Shown here in pieces: positions 45,213-56,090 of a DNA stretch of 64,000 nucleotides; position 1 is the stretch's first letter; every line of letters begins with the position of its first letter. Below the pieces are notes generated by a model. It was not told the DNA's origin, ran no database searches, and was given only the letters and a program-made list of their open reading frames with translations. The position numbers were made by a program, and so were the translations under genes. Origin of the DNA: Echinarachnius parma (Eukaryota > Echinodermata > Echinoidea > Clypeasteroida > Echinarachniidae); the NCBI GenBank assembly GCA_037951105.1, contig JBAMJV010007381.1, forward strand, positions 1 to 64,000. Reading direction: 5' to 3'.

Positions 45213-45280
45213 ACGGGCCATAGAGCACCGGTCTACCAATTCTGAGGCCTCGGGTTTGAATCCCGGTGAAGTCCGATTTG
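45213..45280 (+). ncRNA. tRNA-like sequence, probably a SINE head
   Basis: GGGTTTGAATCCCGG (45252-45266) is a good T-arm with a B-box-like GGTTTGAATCC. The upstream CATAGAGCACCGGTCTACCA resembles a degenerate A-box and D-arm. The acceptor stem and a proper anticodon arm cannot be formed, so this is a tRNA-derived SINE head or tRNA pseudogene, not a working tRNA. Confidence 0.5.
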
Positions 45281-45995
45281 TCCTTGCTCGTTTTCATTTA
45301 TAATATAGTGGTCAGATTCCCTATGTTTGGAATGATTAATCTGTCTTGATGTGTTATTGTCTCCAATGTAACATGCCAGTTACTGTATAGCGTGGACATG
45401 GAATTACGGGCTATCATGATTGTGAAGAGGATTCGTGGAAAACCCGGCTTGTAGTTAACAGGTTAACAGATTAGAGTGATTCATTTACTTTGTCAAATTA
45501 AACATAAATCACCTGGCGCTTTTACAAATTTGGTGTAGCGTATTGTTTGGATTATGGTAACATAATAATTGAGAATGGGTTTTGATTTTTCAAACGTCTC
45601 GTTATTTATGGAGAAGGATTGAATTGAATAGCGTTCCAGAACGCTTCTCGATTGTAGTCGAAAGTATCCTTTTTCGGATACTTCGATCGATCATATAGTA
45701 CTCAAATTCGGATAATTCGTGTGAACGATCGAGGATAAAATCTGACATGAATTTTCACTAAGTAAATATTGTTCTCTTTCTGTCCAATTGTATCTAATAT
45801 AACTTATATCACATATATAATATCATTTATATCATAATATCATATACAGGGTGGCCTAACAAAACGGAACAGGGCACTTCCCAAAATAAAGTAACAAACG
45901 TATTATGTCCATCGGATAGGGTGTCTTTTCCAATGAAAAAAGATACCAAGAACAGTCATTTTGGTTGAGTAGTTTTTGTTTTAGGGCGCTGTGAG

Positions 45996-46772
45996 TTGAA
46001 CATTACCAAAAATGCAGTGATTGATTTGGAGAGGAGTGTGGAATTTAATGATAATAAACTAAAAGGACTGGAGAAAGAAGTTAGTCCAAAATTGCACGAT
46101 CAGTTCACCAAGAAAAATGATGAATTAGAAGACAAACTGATCCTCCTTGAACTTCACCAACGCAAGCAAAACCTGCTTATATATGGTGTTTCCGAGAGAA
46201 AAAACGAGAATGTTTATGAAACCGCAAAGGACGTCATGGCCCACTTCCTCAGCCGCGAGTTTGCTAACAACGTATCCATCGTCAACACACACCGCCTCCC
46301 AGCCCCCCAGGCCGGAAATCAACCAGATGGAGCTCGTCCTCGAGCGATCATCGTTCGATTCGCCAACATGGCTGATCGTGACAACCTGCTCCGAGCCTTC
46401 GAGCAGCCTCGCCGCAACCCTACTGCATCTTCCGCAACCACCGGTCAACAGACGACCCGCACCAGCGATGCCGATCGAGCAGAGCCCCCGCAACCTGCTC
46501 AACTGCCTAGACAACAAGGTGAGCCACAACTTACGTACAGCAGTGTTGCAGCAACAGCACCTGTCAAGAGCTTCACACGCGTAACCATACGGAGTGATCT
46601 TCCAGTCAGCATGAAGCGCGAACGAGGCCGACTGGCTGAGCTGGCATACAAGCTTCGACAAAAACAGTTTGCCACCAGAATCCGCATTAGTGGCACCAAG
46701 GTGTACCTTCAGACGAGAAAACATCTGCAGAATGGTGCACCCCCGACAAGCTGGACCAATTGGAAAGAGTAA
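45996..46772 (+). CDS. LINE ORF1 protein, 5'-truncated
   Basis: About 258 codons are open from the insertion junction to a stop. Residues about 10-60 are a coiled coil (heptad-rich, LKGLEKEVSPKL, then DELEDKLILLELHQRKQNL). Then comes LLIYGVSERKNENVYETAKD, the hallmark start of the RRM-like domain in LINE ORF1 proteins, continuing to a basic C-terminal stretch (KRERGRLAELAYKLRQKQFA and VYLQTRKHL) that fits nucleic-acid binding. The first codon in the frame is TTG at the junction, so the true start was lost by 5' truncation. Its GC content is clearly higher than the surrounding spacer. It would act as an RNA chaperone in retrotransposition. Confidence 0.8.
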   Translation: MNITKNAVIDLERSVEFNDNKLKGLEKEVSPKLHDQFTKKNDELEDKLILLELHQRKQNLLIYGVSERKNENVYETAKDVMAHFLSREFANNVSIVNTHRLPAPQAGNQPDGARPRAIIVRFANMADRDNLLRAFEQPRRNPTASSATTGQQTTRTSDADRAEPPQPAQLPRQQGEPQLTYSSVAATAPVKSFTRVTIRSDLPVSMKRERGRLAELAYKLRQKQFATRIRISGTKVYLQTRKHLQNGAPPTSWTNWKE

Positions 46773-47837
46773 CTATTCATACCTTGACATTTCATGTCAT
46801 TACCTTCTTTTCTCACTAAAATGACAATACTCTAAAAAGAACAATAGAACAATATTTCTCCTGTACCTTTATTTTCTTCATGAGAGATTTTTTTTTTTTT
46901 TCTGTACGTTTTATAAGTCGTTGATAATTTGAGACAAAATTCAATTTTAAATTACAGCAAAAGCTTATTTGAGGATAAACATCACAAATATGATTACAAT
47001 GTTATATTTAATATGCCTCACGTTATTTTGTTTTTATCAAACATTTGATATGCTGTTTATGTCTAAAACTATTTTTTGTCTCTTCTTTGCATTTTGTGTT
47101 CTATAATTGTACAATAAATGCAAAGTTTCACCGAAAGGTGAACATTATAAGTAACTTGGTAAAAAAAATAATAAATTAAAAAAATTATACGATTTTCTAT
47201 AGCTTTTGTTCCTTAACTGTAGGAAAACAGCAGTTTTCACCATTAGGTGAACATTATAAGAAACTATGTAAAAAAAGAAAAAACGCTAACTATTGCTTTT
47301 CATATGTCATTTTATTATTTTAGAAAAAGGACCTATGGCAACCTGACTGATGTTTATGTTCCACTTATTATATTCATTTTCTTTCATATTCTGTCTATCT
47401 CTCCTTTTGTGCTTTTATTCTTGTTCTGCTTGGTTTATCTTGTATTGCTTCTTTTGCTACTGACTATACCCTTTATAAACTTGTTCTCGAATTTCGTGTT
47501 TCTTTTATATTTTTGTTTTTATAGTGCATGCTCTTTTTTTCTTCTTCTTTTTTTCTTTTCTTTTTTGGTGAATTCGCTCATACTCTTTTTGCATTGATCT
47601 CTATAATTGTCTGCACGATTATCGATGCTCTGTTCTACTGTTACAACTTATAATGTAGGCTTCTATTATTAATCTTGTATTATGTGATGACTTTATATGG
47701 CAAACCTATTACTGCCTCACATTTTAACTTATTTGTTATTAAATTGTCTGCAATCACCATTTTCACCTTCGACAATTTACAATTTGTTCAGCACATTATA
47801 GTATATCCCCTAATGAAGTGTAAATAAATGTTGTGAA
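46773..47837 (+). other. T-rich LINE spacer
   Basis: No coding domain. Two short direct repeats, TTCACC(G/A)(A/T)(A/T)AGGTGAACATTATAAG, at about 47127-47150 and 47236-47260, form small TTCACC/GGTGAA hairpins. A hydrophobic open frame at 47247-47597 comes from pyrimidine-rich sequence and is not taken as a gene. Confidence 0.55.
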
Positions 47838-49308
47838 TTTTTTTGCTATAATCTTGGAAACATTTTTAAATTTGGTCTTAATACATTACTGATGAGAAAA
47901 AGTGATGTTTCCATTTTTTATTTTTGGTCCCAGGGTGCATTTTGGCGATTTTAAAGATAATTAGCTAATTTGCATATTTGTGAAATAAGGTCAGGGGTCA
48001 TTTTCTATCTAGGAATAGTACAATATTGATAAAAACTAGTATTCTAGGGTATTTTGGGGCAAGGATTCCATTTCCGGTGCTCGTTTGTAAGTGATGTATG
48101 GGAAACACTCTGAAATCCAAGATGGCTGCCCCTAATTTGCATATTTATGAATATTATTGATTTTCAGTGGCTACAGCCCCTAATAAGCAATCATTCCGGA
48201 TTATTATTTGTCAGTTATGTTCTAAGTATGCATTTAAGATATCAGAGATGAGTTGCCATCGTGGCAACCTCTAGCAATGCATATTATTTGCATAATTATG
48301 TATTTTACCTAATTTGCATATTCCCCAAAATCGAGTATATTGGGAACCCGGCAAGTAAAAAAGACAAGTAATACCACTTATCCAAGGTTTTGGGGGGCAG
48401 CAGATCCATTTTTAATACTTATTTACCTGTATCACCATGGCATCCATCTCAAATCCAAGATGACTGCTCCCTAAATTACACATGTTATGATACACGACTA
48501 TATTATTTCGGTTATATTAGATTGATATTATAATGTTTTGACTTTTAATTATTGGAATGAGCAACTAGAATATTTGAATCACAATGTAGTTGTTTGCTTA
48601 CAGTAAGCAAATCATACTTTTATCAATTAAATGCCGTTTAAGTAGCAAATAGCATTATTTACTTTAAAATGACAATTGCGGCCATCTTGAATTTATGTGG
48701 GTTGCCGAGGTGATACAGGTAAATAAGTATAATGAATAGATTCGTTGCCCCCTAAAACCTTGGAAAAGTGGTATTACTTGTCTTTTATACTTGCCGGGTT
48801 CCCAATATACTCGATTTGGGGGAATATGCAAATTAGGTAAAATACATATTTATGCAAATAATATGCATTGCTAGAGGTTGCCATGATGGTAACTCATCTT
48901 TGATATCTTAAATACATACTTAGAACATAACTGACAAATAATAATCCGGAATTATTGCTTATTAGGGGCTGTAGCCACTGAAAATCAATAATATTCATAA
49001 ATATGCAAATTAGGGGAAGCCATCTTTGATTTCAGAGTGTTTCCCATACAGCACATACAAACGAGCACCGGAAATGGAATCCTTGCCTTAAAATACCCTA
49101 GAATACTAGTTTTTATCAATATTGTACTATTCCTAGATAGAAAATGACCCCTGACCTTATTTCACAAATATGCAAATTAGCTAATTATCTTTAAAATCGC
49201 CAAAATGCACCCTGGGACCAAAAATAAAAAATGGAAACATCACTTTTTCTCATCAGTAATGTATTTAGACCAAATTAAAAACTGTTTCCAAGATTATAGC
49301 AAAAAAAA
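47838..49308. mobile_element. 1.47-kb foldback element with ~700-bp arms
   Basis: The left end TTTTTTGCTATAATCTTGG is mirrored at the right end, and inverted similarity continues almost throughout, through CAGTAATGTATT..., GGTGCTCGTTTG, CTAATTTGCATATTTATGAA and TTGCTAGAGGTTGCCA, to a centre near 48602 (TTTGCTTACAGTAAGCAAA). AATT at both borders may be the target duplication. Arms of the same family occur alone at 24610-25560 and 27770-28170. It has no protein-coding frame conserved between arms. It could form a very long hairpin when single-stranded. Confidence 0.85.
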
Positions 49309-49699
49309 TTGCTGCTTTACATAACCTGATAGACTATTATGCATGATTGCTTTTATGCCACAAATTTACCTTATTTACCTCAACTGTGTTATATTCACAT
49401 ACATGTATGCAAACATCTAAATGCTTGATTTATGCTTCCTTTTCGTCTGTTTGATTTTCTTTCTACCATCAACCAACTTCTCTTTTATACACGTGTTTAT
49501 ATTATATGCGTATATGTTTGTTTACTTTTTCTGGTTGAATTCACACGTGCTTCATTTGTTTAAGCGCTCTATTTGTAACCGTTCAGTATTTTCCATGTAA
49601 GTGTGCCGTCAGACTAGAGCCACGCTCTAGCCACGATCTAGACAATAGCTGATCACAATCACTGGAATGTATCTGCAAAATGTCTTTTGTCCAATGAGG
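49309..49699. other. Spacer between foldback elements
   Basis: AT-rich, no feature except TAGAGCCACGCTCTAGCCA words near 49615 that can form a small hairpin (TAGAGC/GCTCTA). Confidence 0.45.
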
Positions 49700-49952
49700 A
49701 TCTGAATGGGAAGATTATCTCACATGTGTCAATTAGATATCCTTCCATGAATGCACAGACAATAGCTCGCTGAACAAAAGACTAGGTCGGCAAAAGACCC
49801 ACGACCGACCCACGACCGCTTTTTAAGCTTTGGACATGTCGAAAGCGGTCGTGAGTCTTTGGCGTTCTGCTCTTTTGTTTAGGGAGCCATTGTATGTCCA
49901 TGCATGAGAGGATATCCTTTCACCTATGTGCGATAATCCTCCCATTCATTCG
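49700..49952. mobile_element. ~250-bp foldback element
   Basis: Imperfect inverted arms: CTGAATGGGAAGATTATCTC against GATAATCCTCCCATTCATTC, ATATCCTTCCATGAATGCAC against TGCATGAGAGGATATCC, and at the centre CACGACCGCTTTTTA against AAAGCGGTCGTG. The outer border and target duplication are not defined. No coding potential. Confidence 0.7.
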
Positions 49953-50069
49953 TCATTTAATCATCGTTCGGACAATGCTTCGCCTCCCACTGCCAAATTT
50001 ATGAATGGGGATTATGGGGATTAGGAGCGGCGCGAGAGCGTAGCTATATGTGACGGGGGTATTATGCAG

Positions 50070-50590
50070 GTAAATAACCCTTTTGTATGGGCCCCTTAAT
50101 CCTGATCCGCTTTTACCTTTGTGTTATCCTCTTTTGTACAAGTAGACCACGGTACGACTGGGAATCATTGACTCAATTCTACAAATTCTCTGTTCGCTGA
50201 CATTGTGTATAGGATTTTCTTTATATTATTCATGTTTAAATACTACCCAATGATTCGATCCCGGGCCGTTCACCGCGTCCTACTTATTTATCGTGTACGT
50301 TCTATTTAAATTGGTATTTCTCAAGTTATACAGCTAAATAACTATTTTATACAGATCCGTATTCCCCCTTATCTGTTTCCTCCATTAATTGTACAGATTA
50401 TCCTCCACATGTACAGGTAGACACGGTGCGACCCGGGTGCACTGACCCAATTCGACAGTTTTTCGCTAACATTTATTTATAGGGTTTTCAAATTGCCTTA
50501 TTCAAGTTCAATATGATTCAGTCCTGGGTTGTCACCGCGTTCTATCTATATATCATGTACTTCTATAATTATATATTTTTATCTTTGCTA
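50070..50590 (+). repeat. Two diverged ~262-bp tandem units upstream of LINE ORF2
   Basis: Unit 1 (about 50070-50332) and unit 2 (about 50333-50590) share, in order, (T/C)TAAATAAC, GATCCG, TTATCCTC, TGTACA(A/G)GTAGAC, ACGGT(A/G)CGAC, TTCGCT(G/A)ACAT, TAGG(A/G)TTTTC, ATGATTC, GTCACCGCGT/TTCACCGCGTCCTA and ATCGTGTAC/ATCATGTAC. Tandem monomers just upstream of a LINE coding region are reminiscent of LINE promoter monomers. Confidence 0.65.
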
Positions 50591-51074
50591 TTCGCCATGT
50601 TTCTTTATAGTATGGCTCTGTCGCTCATGTCTTTTTAATTCTTTTTAATTCTTATTTTCACTTGTTATTCACTTTTCTTGTTTCAGCCTTACTATATCCC
50701 ACTATTTCTTACCAGAGATTTATTTGTTTATAATTGTTATATGCAGGGATCTCGTTTGACTCATCCAGTAATGTTGCGTTCTCGTAGTCCGACTGCCCAA
50801 CTGACTTTGTCTGTGTTGCCTACGGAGACCTCTCCCGTGTTCTTTTCGTGTAATTGTTCATGTGTATTCCTTCAATTCTGTCCACATGTAGGTATTTCCA
50901 TCACCTTGTTTTTACTGTTGTACTCTACTGACCATTCTATGCATTCCTCACTGTCTTCTCCGATTTGGACCGGATCTTTTTGTCATGCAAAAGCGCAAAA
51001 ATGTACACTCTATTATTATTTAGAAACTTTTGTACTTACGTTCATCCTGTTTGGGATATGGTTTTTGTTATTAA

Positions 51075-54000
51075 ATGGCTAACTTAAATAACCACGTTCC
51101 ATTCAATTCATTAAATAACGATGACCTTTTTGATTTATTAAGACCTGCTTTAGGAAATATTGATATTAATAATGATCCAGTGGGACAATATGATGCTTCT
51201 GTGGGTGATACTTTTAATGCTTTATCAGAGGAATTAAACCTCGATTTTCATTTTGATGACCCAGCAGCAGAAGCTCTCACTAGTTATATAACAAACAAAC
51301 AGTTTCATTATGTGGTCAAAGATTATAGTAATGATATTTTTTCGCTATTACATTTGAATATTAGAAGCTTAAATAAACATTTTGATGATTTGCAATTATT
51401 GTTAGATGTCCCCTCTCAAACACCCCTCTCTATAATTGGTTTGACTGAAACTTGGTTAACTCAAGATGTAGATTCATCACATGCCCTTAATGATTATGAG
51501 TTTGTTTATAAAAATAGACAAGATCGATTAGGAGGTGGTGTAGCTATGTATGTATTAAAACGGTATAATTATGTAGTTCATGAACATATTTCATTAATTA
51601 ACGATTTAATAGAGTCCCTATTCATTGAAATTATAATACCGGGTCATAAAAATATATTAGTTGGTGTTATTTATCGACCTCCAAATTCTAGTTTAAAAGA
51701 TTTTTTAATTTATGTAACTGACTTAATTAAGAACCCCCTTTTTGAGAATAAAGATTGCTTTTTAATGGGAGATTATAATATAAATTTATTGAAACATGCT
51801 GATAATAATGTGTCACATGAATTTCTTGAAATATTCTTGTCGGCCTCTTTTCTCCCTCTTGTTTCTAAACCCACTCGTGTTGCAGATTCTTCTGCCACCC
51901 TTATTGATAATATTTTTAGTAATGTTATACCTCACCCGAATTCTTATATTGTTCTTTCTGATATTACTGACCATTATCCCATTTTAACCCAATATAATGT
52001 AGCTCCAGTGGTAAAAATTGGTGGCCCTCCCCGTTTAATTCGTAAAGTAACGCATGATAATGTAGCACGTCTTGGCGCTAGTCTGGATAATACTGATTGG
52101 TCTGCTGTGTACGATAATGATGATGTAAATTCATCTTACGATATATTTTTTAATATTTTTAATTGTCAATTAGATATTGATATCCCACAACAAAGAGATA
52201 AATCTTGTAATTATAAAACGTCTCCAAGACTCCCATGGATCTCTAAATCTTTATTACGATCGATAAATAGAAAAAATAACTTGTATTATAAATATAAACT
52301 AAAAGGTACTGATAAACTTAAATTAAAATATACTTCTTATAAAAATATACTTATTAAACTCATACGTTTGGAAAAAAGAAGGTATTTTGTTAATCGATTA
52401 GAATTATCTAAAAATGACATGCAAACAACTTAGAAGATTATTAAACAAGCAATGAATTTAAATAAAAATAAATCAAATATAACTAGAATTCGACAGGATA
52501 ATGTGATGGTTGATGATCCTGGTAATATAAGTAACATTTTTAATATATACTTTTCTTCAATTGGAGAAAATCTTGCTCAAAATATTCCTGCTTCAGATAA
52601 ACATTTTGTTGATTTTTTAAGTACTCCCAATCCTGATTCGATTTTTTTTGTACCTATTCATAAAAATGATATTTTGGATATAGTCTCTAATTTAGATAAT
52701 AAGAAAAGTTCAGGCTACGATGGTGTAAATAACTTTTTATTAAAAGGTATTATTGTTTCTATAGTTGATCCTCTCGTTCATATTTTTAATTTATCTTTAT
52801 TAAATGGTCAAGTCCCGGATATAATGAAAATTGCTAAGGTCGTCCCCCTCTTTAAGAAAGGAGACAAACTAGATGTTAGTAATTATCGTCCAATTTCTTT
52901 GTTGTCCACACTTTCTAAAGTTTTAGAAAAAATTATATATACTCGTACTATTTCTTTTTTTAAGAATAATGATATTTTTTCTAACTTTCAATTTGGATTC
53001 AGGGAAAAACATAGCACAATTCATGCTTTATTGTCTTTTGTAGATAAGGTGGCACATGCTATTGATAAATCATTACACACAGTAGGAATTTTCCTTGACT
53101 TCTCCAAGGCCTTCGACACGATTAACCACAATATTTTACTCTATAAACTTTCTCATTATGGTATACGTGGGAAGGCCTTGGAGTGGTTCCGGAGCTATCT
53201 TTCTAATAGAAAGCAGTATGTTTCTTTAAATGATGTTAATTCCGAATTTCGTTATGTCACTTGCGGCGTTCCCCAAGGAAGCTTATTGGGTCCACTTTTA
53301 TTTATTATTTATATAAATGATTTTTGTAAATCTTCCGATATATTGTCATTCATACTATTTGCTGATGACACTAATTTATTTTTTTCTCACAGAAATCCAC
53401 ATATTCTAGTAGAAACGATTAATATTGAGTTATTTAAGATTTCCCAGTGGATAAGAGCTAATAAATTATCTTTAAATTTTCAGAAAACTAAATTTATGCT
53501 TTTTAGTAAATCAATAGATTCTTTGCCCTCAAATATTGTTTTTGATAATAATGTATTGGAAAATGTGCCTTTTATTAAATTTTTGGGAGTAATTGTTGAT
53601 AATAAACTTTCATGGAAATGTCACATTAATAGCATTTGTAAAACTATTTCGCGTAATATTGGAGTTATAAAACGGTTAAAAACTTGTCTCCCAATTAATT
53701 CTTTGTTTATGTTATACTCATCTTTAATATTGCCGTACTTAAACTATGGCCTTCTTGCTCGGGGGAACACGCATCAATCGTTTTTAGATAGGCTATTATT
53801 GTTACAAAAAAGGATTATTCGTATTATTTGTGATTCCACTGCACGCTCCCATACAGACCCTTTATTTTTTTAATAATAAATTATTAAAAATGAATGACTT
53901 GTACTTATACCAATTAGGTCAATTTATGTATAAATATGACAATAATTCATTACCTTCAGCTTTTGATTTTATGTTTTTTAAAAATCAATCGGTTCATAAT

Positions 54001-54184
54001 TACCCAACTAGACAGTCAAATGAATTTCATTTACCCCTTTTAAGAACTTTATTAGCTCAGAATACGTTTATTTATGATGGTCCTATGGAACACTCTTGAT
54101 ATAGGTATGAAAAATGTACCTTCACTTAATTCTTTCAAAAGAAAACTTAAATTATATTTATTACAACGTTATGGTACTAGTTAA
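51075..54184 (+). pseudogene. LINE ORF2: endonuclease plus reverse transcriptase, three lesions
   Basis: The frame opens at ATG 51075. The AP-type endonuclease has N95 (HLNIRSL), E125 (GLTETWL), IYRPP near 200, D233/N235 (GDYN) and D299-H300. A single in-frame TAG at 52431-52433 separates it from the RT, which is in the same frame: D in LDFSKAFDTIN (about 53098), GVPQGSLLGPLLF, FADD (about 53362), and thumb motifs. A frameshift in the T-run near 53868-53874 and another near 54083 interrupt the C-terminal region, which ends SFKRKLKLYLL near 54170. Motif order and the C-terminal signature suit the CR1/L2 group. Only three lesions in over 1000 codons imply a fairly recent copy. It nicks target DNA and copies its own RNA there when intact. 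Confidence 0.9.
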
Positions 54185-55045
54185 CTTAATTGTTTGGTAA
54201 TGAAAAAGGGTCATCGTAAAAAACCTTTCATTATTATTATTGTTGCTTATTCTGGAAATTGCGCCGCTATTTTAATGAAATAATATTTCTTATTCTCTTA
54301 ATTTGTATGAAATTTTTGTTTTTATTTTATTTTATACATTTTCTTTTAGTCTTGCAGGTCCATACCTTCTCATTCCATACCTTCTCAATCCATTCATATT
54401 TTCTATATTTTCATTATCTTTTGTACAGCATCTTCTTGTTCATGTATGCTTCCACACTGCGTCTTATTTGTTCATACATTCATGTTCTCTTCAGTAGTCT
54501 CCGTAGGCACAACACTATTTTGAATTCTTATCAAACAGTTTTGTAATAATTACATTTTTTTGTAATACTACACTGTATAATATTTGCTATCTTGTTTGTT
54601 TTTTTGTTTGTTTTTTCTATTATTCACAATTTTTCCGTATTTGATTTTTCGTATTTTTTTCCGTATTTGATACTTTCATTACTTTGTAAAACATTAATTT
54701 TTGAGGGATTCCACATTCTACAAGCCATGCTTTTTAGTGGATCCCTCCATTTTCACTTGAAATTTAAACATACAGCAACATTCGTTTACTTTCTGTTTCC
54801 GCTTTTATAATATGATTATTTCTAAATGTCAAAATTGAATTGTACCTTATTTAAAAATCTAACATTTCGTAGTATCTTAATTCATTATATTTTAATCAAT
54901 TATTATATCAACATACATTTTGATTGCCAATGTTTATAATTTATTGTTTATACTTTCACAAATGTTGTTGTGAATTATTCATTGTAAATATATGTACCTT
55001 CTTGTTGAAAATGAAATAAAATTGAACATTGAACATTGAACACAT
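54185..55045 (+). other. LINE 3' UTR and tail
   Basis: T-rich, without coding domains. Ends GAAATAAAATTGAACATTGAAC, with an AATAAA-like word just before a 7-bp ATTGAAC microsatellite (about three units), the tandem-tail style of CR1/L2-like elements in place of poly-A. Confidence 0.7.
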
Positions 55046-55404
55046 TGAGTGACACCATATCAGGTTCCCATTTTTGGTGCCCGATAATTCGCACTTACTG
55101 CCCGTTATAGCGGTGCAATACGCGCGCCATTGTTAATGTGCATTCAGCTGTGAAACGGAAGAATGGGCACACGATGCTATAACGGGCAGTAAGCGCGAAT
55201 AATCGGGCACTGACTTGGTAAAAATTTACAAAAATAGGAACCTGACATGATTTCACTCACATCGCCCTAAAACAAAAACTACAGGACCACAATGACTATT
55301 CCTGGTATCGTCTTTCATTGGAAAAGACACCCTATCCGACGGACATAATCATTTTGTTACTTTACTTTGCGAAGTGCCCCGTTCCGTTTTGGGGGGCTAC
55401 CCTG
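55046..55404. repeat. Remaining arms of the split TIR element
   Basis: Contains a central inverted pair (GCACTTACTGCCCGTTATAG against CTATAACGGGCAGTAAGCGC) and the right terminal arm up to CTACCCTG. See the entry at 45847. Confidence 0.8.
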
Positions 55405-55866
55405 TATAAGGAATCGTACGATGGTATTGGTATTTGATTAAAGTCTCAATATCACATTCGGAAAAAACGTACTTTATAGGTGAATGGATCACTTTAAGCT
55501 GTCACGAATCTGTTTTGCATTTGATTTTAATCAGTTATTCCGATTCAATTTCGAATAAAACAAAACACAGATTTGAAGATTCAAATATAGACATTACATA
55601 ATCATATATTTACATTTAAAAAAAAACATTATAGAGAAAAAAACAGCAAACAAACAAGGAAAGTGATGAAAATGAGATCAAGATTTTTAATATCAACCAT
55701 TTAAACTATTATAGTAATAAACAAATATTGATTAGAATCATCGGAAAGGGGTGCATAATTAAAAGACAGAGGCTTTATGAGGTTTCGTGCACACCAAGTC
55801 ATTTATTTTTTTTCATACATACTAATTTGAGTATACAAGATAAATCGAATAGTCTTATAAACATTA
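55405..55866. other. Intron sequence without recognisable features
   Basis: AT-rich, with an A-run near 55618. No coding, RNA or repeat feature that I can support. Confidence 0.45.
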
Positions 55867-56090
55867 ATTAAAGGCCCGGAGAGTAAAATCATCAATCCGT
55901 TCGTCTCCGTTCGTACGCGTTTATTGTCCGTTCCTTGTCAGGCGATGTACGTTGTTATATCGGGCGGAATGTTTTGTGCATCATGTAGCAATGGAGACGA
56001 CTTTCACCACCGGATAATTGGATTTTACAAATTTGCTATTCGTCGGGCATCCGTTTACGCTTTCCGGCGATATGTGACCGGGCCTTTAAT
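55867..56090. mobile_element. Small TIR element with ATTAAAGGCCCGG ends
   Basis: ATTAAAGGCCCGG at 55867-55879 is exactly inverted at 56078-56090. Between lie GTCCGTTCGTCTCCGTTCG direct words. About 224 bp, no coding capacity that I believe. Target duplication is ambiguous because the ends are AT-rich (TA, TTAA or ATTA possible). Confidence 0.7.

Larger units (their letters stand above)
39065..45846. other. Presumed intron 1, 5' part
   Basis: 39065-40480 is AT-rich without recognisable coding segments. 40500-40800 resembles the inner arm of the TIR element at 45847-55404 (GACACCATGTCAGGTTCC, then GTGCCTGAAAATTCGCAC). 40765-41310 has T, G and C runs and GAGGCCGAGACCGAGACC words. 41320-42050 is AT-rich unique sequence. 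42060-44160 is built of hAT-like repeats. 44160-45200 is AT-rich with nothing I can identify. 45633-45700 holds two small hairpins (GCGTTCCAGAACGC and CGAAAGTATCC/GGATACTTCG). Confidence 0.55.
45996..55045 (+). mobile_element. Two-ORF LINE of the CR1/L2 type, about 9 kb with nested insertions
   Basis: It begins abruptly inside ORF1 (5' truncated) and ends in an ATTGAACATTGAAC-type tandem tail. TGAG (possibly TGAGT) flanks it at 45992-45995 and 55046-55049. Removing it restores the arm of the host TIR element. Contents: ORF1 (45996-46772), T-rich spacer, foldback insertions (47838-49308 and about 49700-49952), two ~262-bp tandem units, ORF2 (51075-54184, with three lesions), T-rich 3' UTR. I infer that ORF1 and ORF2 belong to one element because only one pair of junctions is visible, but a nested second LINE cannot be excluded. 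Confidence 0.75.
45847..55404. mobile_element. Small TIR/foldback element (about 0.5 kb) split by a 9-kb LINE
   Basis: The ends are CAGGGTGGCC...AAAACGGAAC and, inverted, CAGGGTAGCC...AAAACGGAAC, with TA on both sides (45845-45846 and 55405-55406). The inverted similarity extends about 150 bp (GTCTTTTCCAATGAAA is shared). It continues past the LINE: the sequence after the LINE (55046 on) carries on the left arm and matches the right arm when read on the other strand. The centre holds a second inverted pair around GCTATAACGGGCAGTAAG. A shorter relative with the same terminal words is at 60170-60394, and an inner fragment is at about 40500-40800. No transposase. Confidence 0.85.

Noticed and set aside
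45213..45280. Functional tRNA gene
   Set aside because: Good T-arm but no acceptor stem or proper anticodon arm; better read as a SINE head or pseudogene.
47247..47597. Hydrophobic 116-codon frame
   Set aside because: Pyrimidine-rich spacer DNA encodes Phe/Leu/Ser by composition; no ordered motif.
50678..51082. 134-codon frame overlapping the LINE ORF2 start by 8 bases
   Set aside because: The overlap at ATGGCTAA is tempting for termination-reinitiation, but the protein has no recognisable motif and the composition matches the LINE spacer.
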